Source: JACKOD01 sp041591635
GTDB taxonomy: Bacteria > Pseudomonadota > Gammaproteobacteria > Pseudomonadales > Oleiphilaceae
Length of the DNA stretch: 6,949 nt
Direction: 5' to 3'
NCBI GenBank assembly: GCA_041591635.1
Contig: JBFHRO010000172.1
Location: 1-6,949, forward strand
The notes beneath the pieces are model-generated. The model searched no databases. It saw only the letters and a program-made list of their open reading frames with translations, and was not told the origin of the DNA. Below are positions 5,278-6,949 of the stretch, piece by piece. Each line of letters opens with the position of its first letter. The stretch's first letter is position 1. A program made the position numbers and the translations under genes.

Positions 5278-6949
5278 AGCCGCTTTGGACCCCCTCACCA
5301 AGCCGCATTGCCGACGCCACTTTGACCGGATTCACCCGGTATCTGAGCGAACGCTACGGCACGCTTTTTTCCGGCTATCAGGACTTGCACCGCTTCAGCG
5401 TGGAGCGCAGCGCGGATTTCTGGCAGGCCCTGTGGGATTTTCATGAGGTCATAGGCCACTACGATCCCCACCGCATTCTTACACAAGCCCAAAGCATGGA
5501 AACGGCGCAGTGGTTTGATGGCGCAGAGCTCAATTTTGCCGAAAATCTGTTGCAAGGGCCGAACGATCAAGTTGCCATCGTGGAATACAGTGAAGGCGGT
5601 CGCAGCCAACGCCTGACGTTTGCTGAGCTCAGAGCAGAAGTCGCACGCGTCGCCCAGGGGCTGAAGCAAGCCCAGGTAGGCCCCGGCGACCGGGTTGCCG
5701 GATTTCTTCCCAACTGTTCGGAAGCGGTCATTGCCATGCTGGCCACCGCCAGCCTGGGTGCCATCTGGTCGTCTTGCTCACCGGATTTCGGGCAGCAGGG
5801 GGTGCTTGATCGTTTTGGACAGATCAACCCCAAGGTGCTGTTCGCCACCAATGGCTACAATTACGGTGGAAAAACTCTCACGACCTCTGATCGTATTGCG
5901 GCGATTGCCGATCAGCTCGACTCCTTGGTGGCCTTGGTCATCCTTGAATATTTGCCAGCCACCGAACCGCCGGCCGTTAGCCGCCGATTACCCTGTCGCT
6001 GGCAAGATTTTGGCAGTCCGGCCCCGCTCACTTTCACCCCCATGCCCTTTAACTGCCCGCTTTACATTCTTTACTCTTCGGGCACCACCGGGGTACCCAA
6101 GTGCATCCTTCATGGGGCCGGAGGCACGCTCTTGCAGCACATCAAGGAGCTGGCACTGCATACCGATGTTCGTGCCGGAGACAAAATCTTCTACTACAGC
6201 ACCTGCGGCTGGATGATGTGGAATTGGCTCGTCAGCGCGCTGGCACTGCAGGCAACCATCCTGCTCTACGACGGCTCGCCATTCCATCCGGATAAAAACC
6301 AGCTGTTTGATCTGGCCCAAAGCGAACAGCTTACGCACTTTGGTGCCGGCGCAAAGTACTATGCCGCTTGCGAGAAGGCAGGTTTGGCACCGGCGAACAC
6401 ACACAAGCTGGAGGCGCTGCGGAGCATTCTCTCGACCGGATCGCCCTTGTCACCGGAAAGCTTCGCTTATATCTATCGCGCGATTAAGCAGGACGTCTGT
6501 CTCGCCAGTATTTCCGGCGGCACCGACATCGTTTCTTGTTTTGTGCTCGGCAACCCCACCCTGCCCGTTTGGCCGGGAGAAATTCAGTGCGCCGGGCTGG
6601 GCATGGATGTGCAAATATACGACGAAGCGGGCAACCACCTAACGCAGGGCAAGGGTGAACTGGTGTGCTGCTCGCCCTTTCCATCCCGGCCGATCGGATT
6701 CTGGAACGATGATCAGGGAGAAAAATTCCACCAAGCCTACTTCGCCCGCTATCCCAACACCTGGGCTCACGGCGACTACGCCGAGTTCGTTTCCCACCCG
6801 CACCAGGTCCCTCCCGGAATCATTATTCATGGTCGATCCGATGCCGTGTTGAACCCTGGCGGCGTACGCATCGGTACCGCCGAAATCTATCGGCAAGTTG
6901 AAAAGATTGATGAAGTGCTGGAATCCGTCGTTATTGGGCAAGCATGGCA
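5274..6949 (+). CDS. aacS: Acetoacetyl-CoA synthetase (acetoacetate--CoA ligase), 3' partial
   Basis: Activates acetoacetate with ATP and CoA to acetoacetyl-CoA, releasing AMP and pyrophosphate. Here it would recapture the acetoacetate made by LiuE. The frame from ATG 5274 is open to the window end (558 full codons plus 2 bases). The family is about 650 residues, so roughly 90-100 C-terminal residues are missing, including the adenylating lysine of the C-terminal lid domain. ANL-superfamily motifs: nucleotide loop YSSGTTGVPKC (267-277), SISGGTDI ending near 419, HGDYAE from H499, and GRSD (520-523). Features that single out acetoacetyl-CoA synthetase from acetyl- or propionyl-CoA synthetases are WFDGAELNFAENLL near residue 80, CGWMMWNWL, LYDGSPFHP, ILSTGSPL, SGGTDIVSCF and GVRIGTAEIYR (GTAEIY at 534-539). 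The position right after HMG-CoA lyase agrees with this. No frameshift or internal stop is seen. Confidence 0.95.
   Translation, partial: MKPLWTPSPSRIADATLTGFTRYLSERYGTLFSGYQDLHRFSVERSADFWQALWDFHEVIGHYDPHRILTQAQSMETAQWFDGAELNFAENLLQGPNDQVAIVEYSEGGRSQRLTFAELRAEVARVAQGLKQAQVGPGDRVAGFLPNCSEAVIAMLATASLGAIWSSCSPDFGQQGVLDRFGQINPKVLFATNGYNYGGKTLTTSDRIAAIADQLDSLVALVILEYLPATEPPAVSRRLPCRWQDFGSPAPLTFTPMPFNCPLYILYSSGTTGVPKCILHGAGGTLLQHIKELALHTDVRAGDKIFYYSTCGWMMWNWLVSALALQATILLYDGSPFHPDKNQLFDLAQSEQLTHFGAGAKYYAACEKAGLAPANTHKLEALRSILSTGSPLSPESFAYIYRAIKQDVCLASISGGTDIVSCFVLGNPTLPVWPGEIQCAGLGMDVQIYDEAGNHLTQGKGELVCCSPFPSRPIGFWNDDQGEKFHQAYFARYPNTWAHGDYAEFVSHPHQVPPGIIIHGRSDAVLNPGGVRIGTAEIYRQVEKIDEVLESVVIGQAW

Noticed and set aside
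5695..6216. A 173-codon plus-strand open frame in the synthetase region
   Set aside because: It is out of frame with the synthetase, which has an uninterrupted frame from 5274 with all expected motifs. The alternative product is low-complexity and proline/serine/arginine-rich.
5274..6949. Acetyl-CoA or propionyl-CoA synthetase identity for the last gene
   Set aside because: WFDGAELNFAENLL, SGGTDIVSCF and GTAEIYR are typical of acetoacetyl-CoA synthetase, and the operon position after HMG-CoA lyase agrees.
1..6949. A hidden novel system, mobile element, CRISPR array or RNA gene
   Set aside because: Essentially every base is accounted for by five coding genes of one known pathway. I saw no direct-repeat array, inverted-repeat ends, transposase fragment or tRNA-like fold.

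Overview
The window is a single, densely packed plus-strand block of leucine (isovaleryl-CoA) degradation genes. In order it holds liuB (5' end missing), liuC, liuD, liuE and an acetoacetyl-CoA synthetase gene (3' end missing). The order liuB-C-D-E is that of proteobacterial liu operons. Protein wording (LiuB ending in FGIFRM, LiuC with PATISPF), the moderately GC-rich DNA (judged by eye, not computed) and the absence of introns suggest a gammaproteobacterium. I cannot name a genus.

Layout: 1-1503 liuB, carboxyltransferase (beta) subunit of 3-methylcrotonyl-CoA carboxylase; 1530-2342 liuC, methylglutaconyl-CoA hydratase; 2339-4360 liuD, biotin carboxylase/biotin carrier (alpha) subunit of the same carboxylase; 4357-5277 liuE, HMG-CoA lyase; 5274-6949 acetoacetyl-CoA synthetase, open to the end of the window. 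The last gene reads without a stop in the frame of position 5274. There is no non-coding stretch longer than 26 bases. No tRNA, rRNA, CRISPR array, mobile element, promoter or terminator is visible, and no believable minus-strand gene.

The genes form one pathway. LiuB and LiuD carboxylate 3-methylcrotonyl-CoA to 3-methylglutaconyl-CoA. LiuC hydrates this to HMG-CoA, and LiuE cleaves HMG-CoA into acetyl-CoA and acetoacetate. The synthetase then spends ATP to turn free acetoacetate into acetoacetyl-CoA, which a thiolase can split. The expected earlier gene (isovaleryl-CoA dehydrogenase, liuA) and regulator (liuR) would lie upstream, outside the window. Three junctions are 4-base ATGA stop/start overlaps, the liuB/liuC junction carries a GTGA overlap as an alternative, and each internal gene has a clear purine-rich ribosome binding site. 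This points to one polycistronic, translationally coupled transcript.

I found no undescribed system here. The points most worth a second look are the ATP-dependent acetoacetate activation step at the end of the operon, the glycine in LiuC where classical crotonases have a catalytic glutamate, and two 8-base G/C homopolymers inside liuB.
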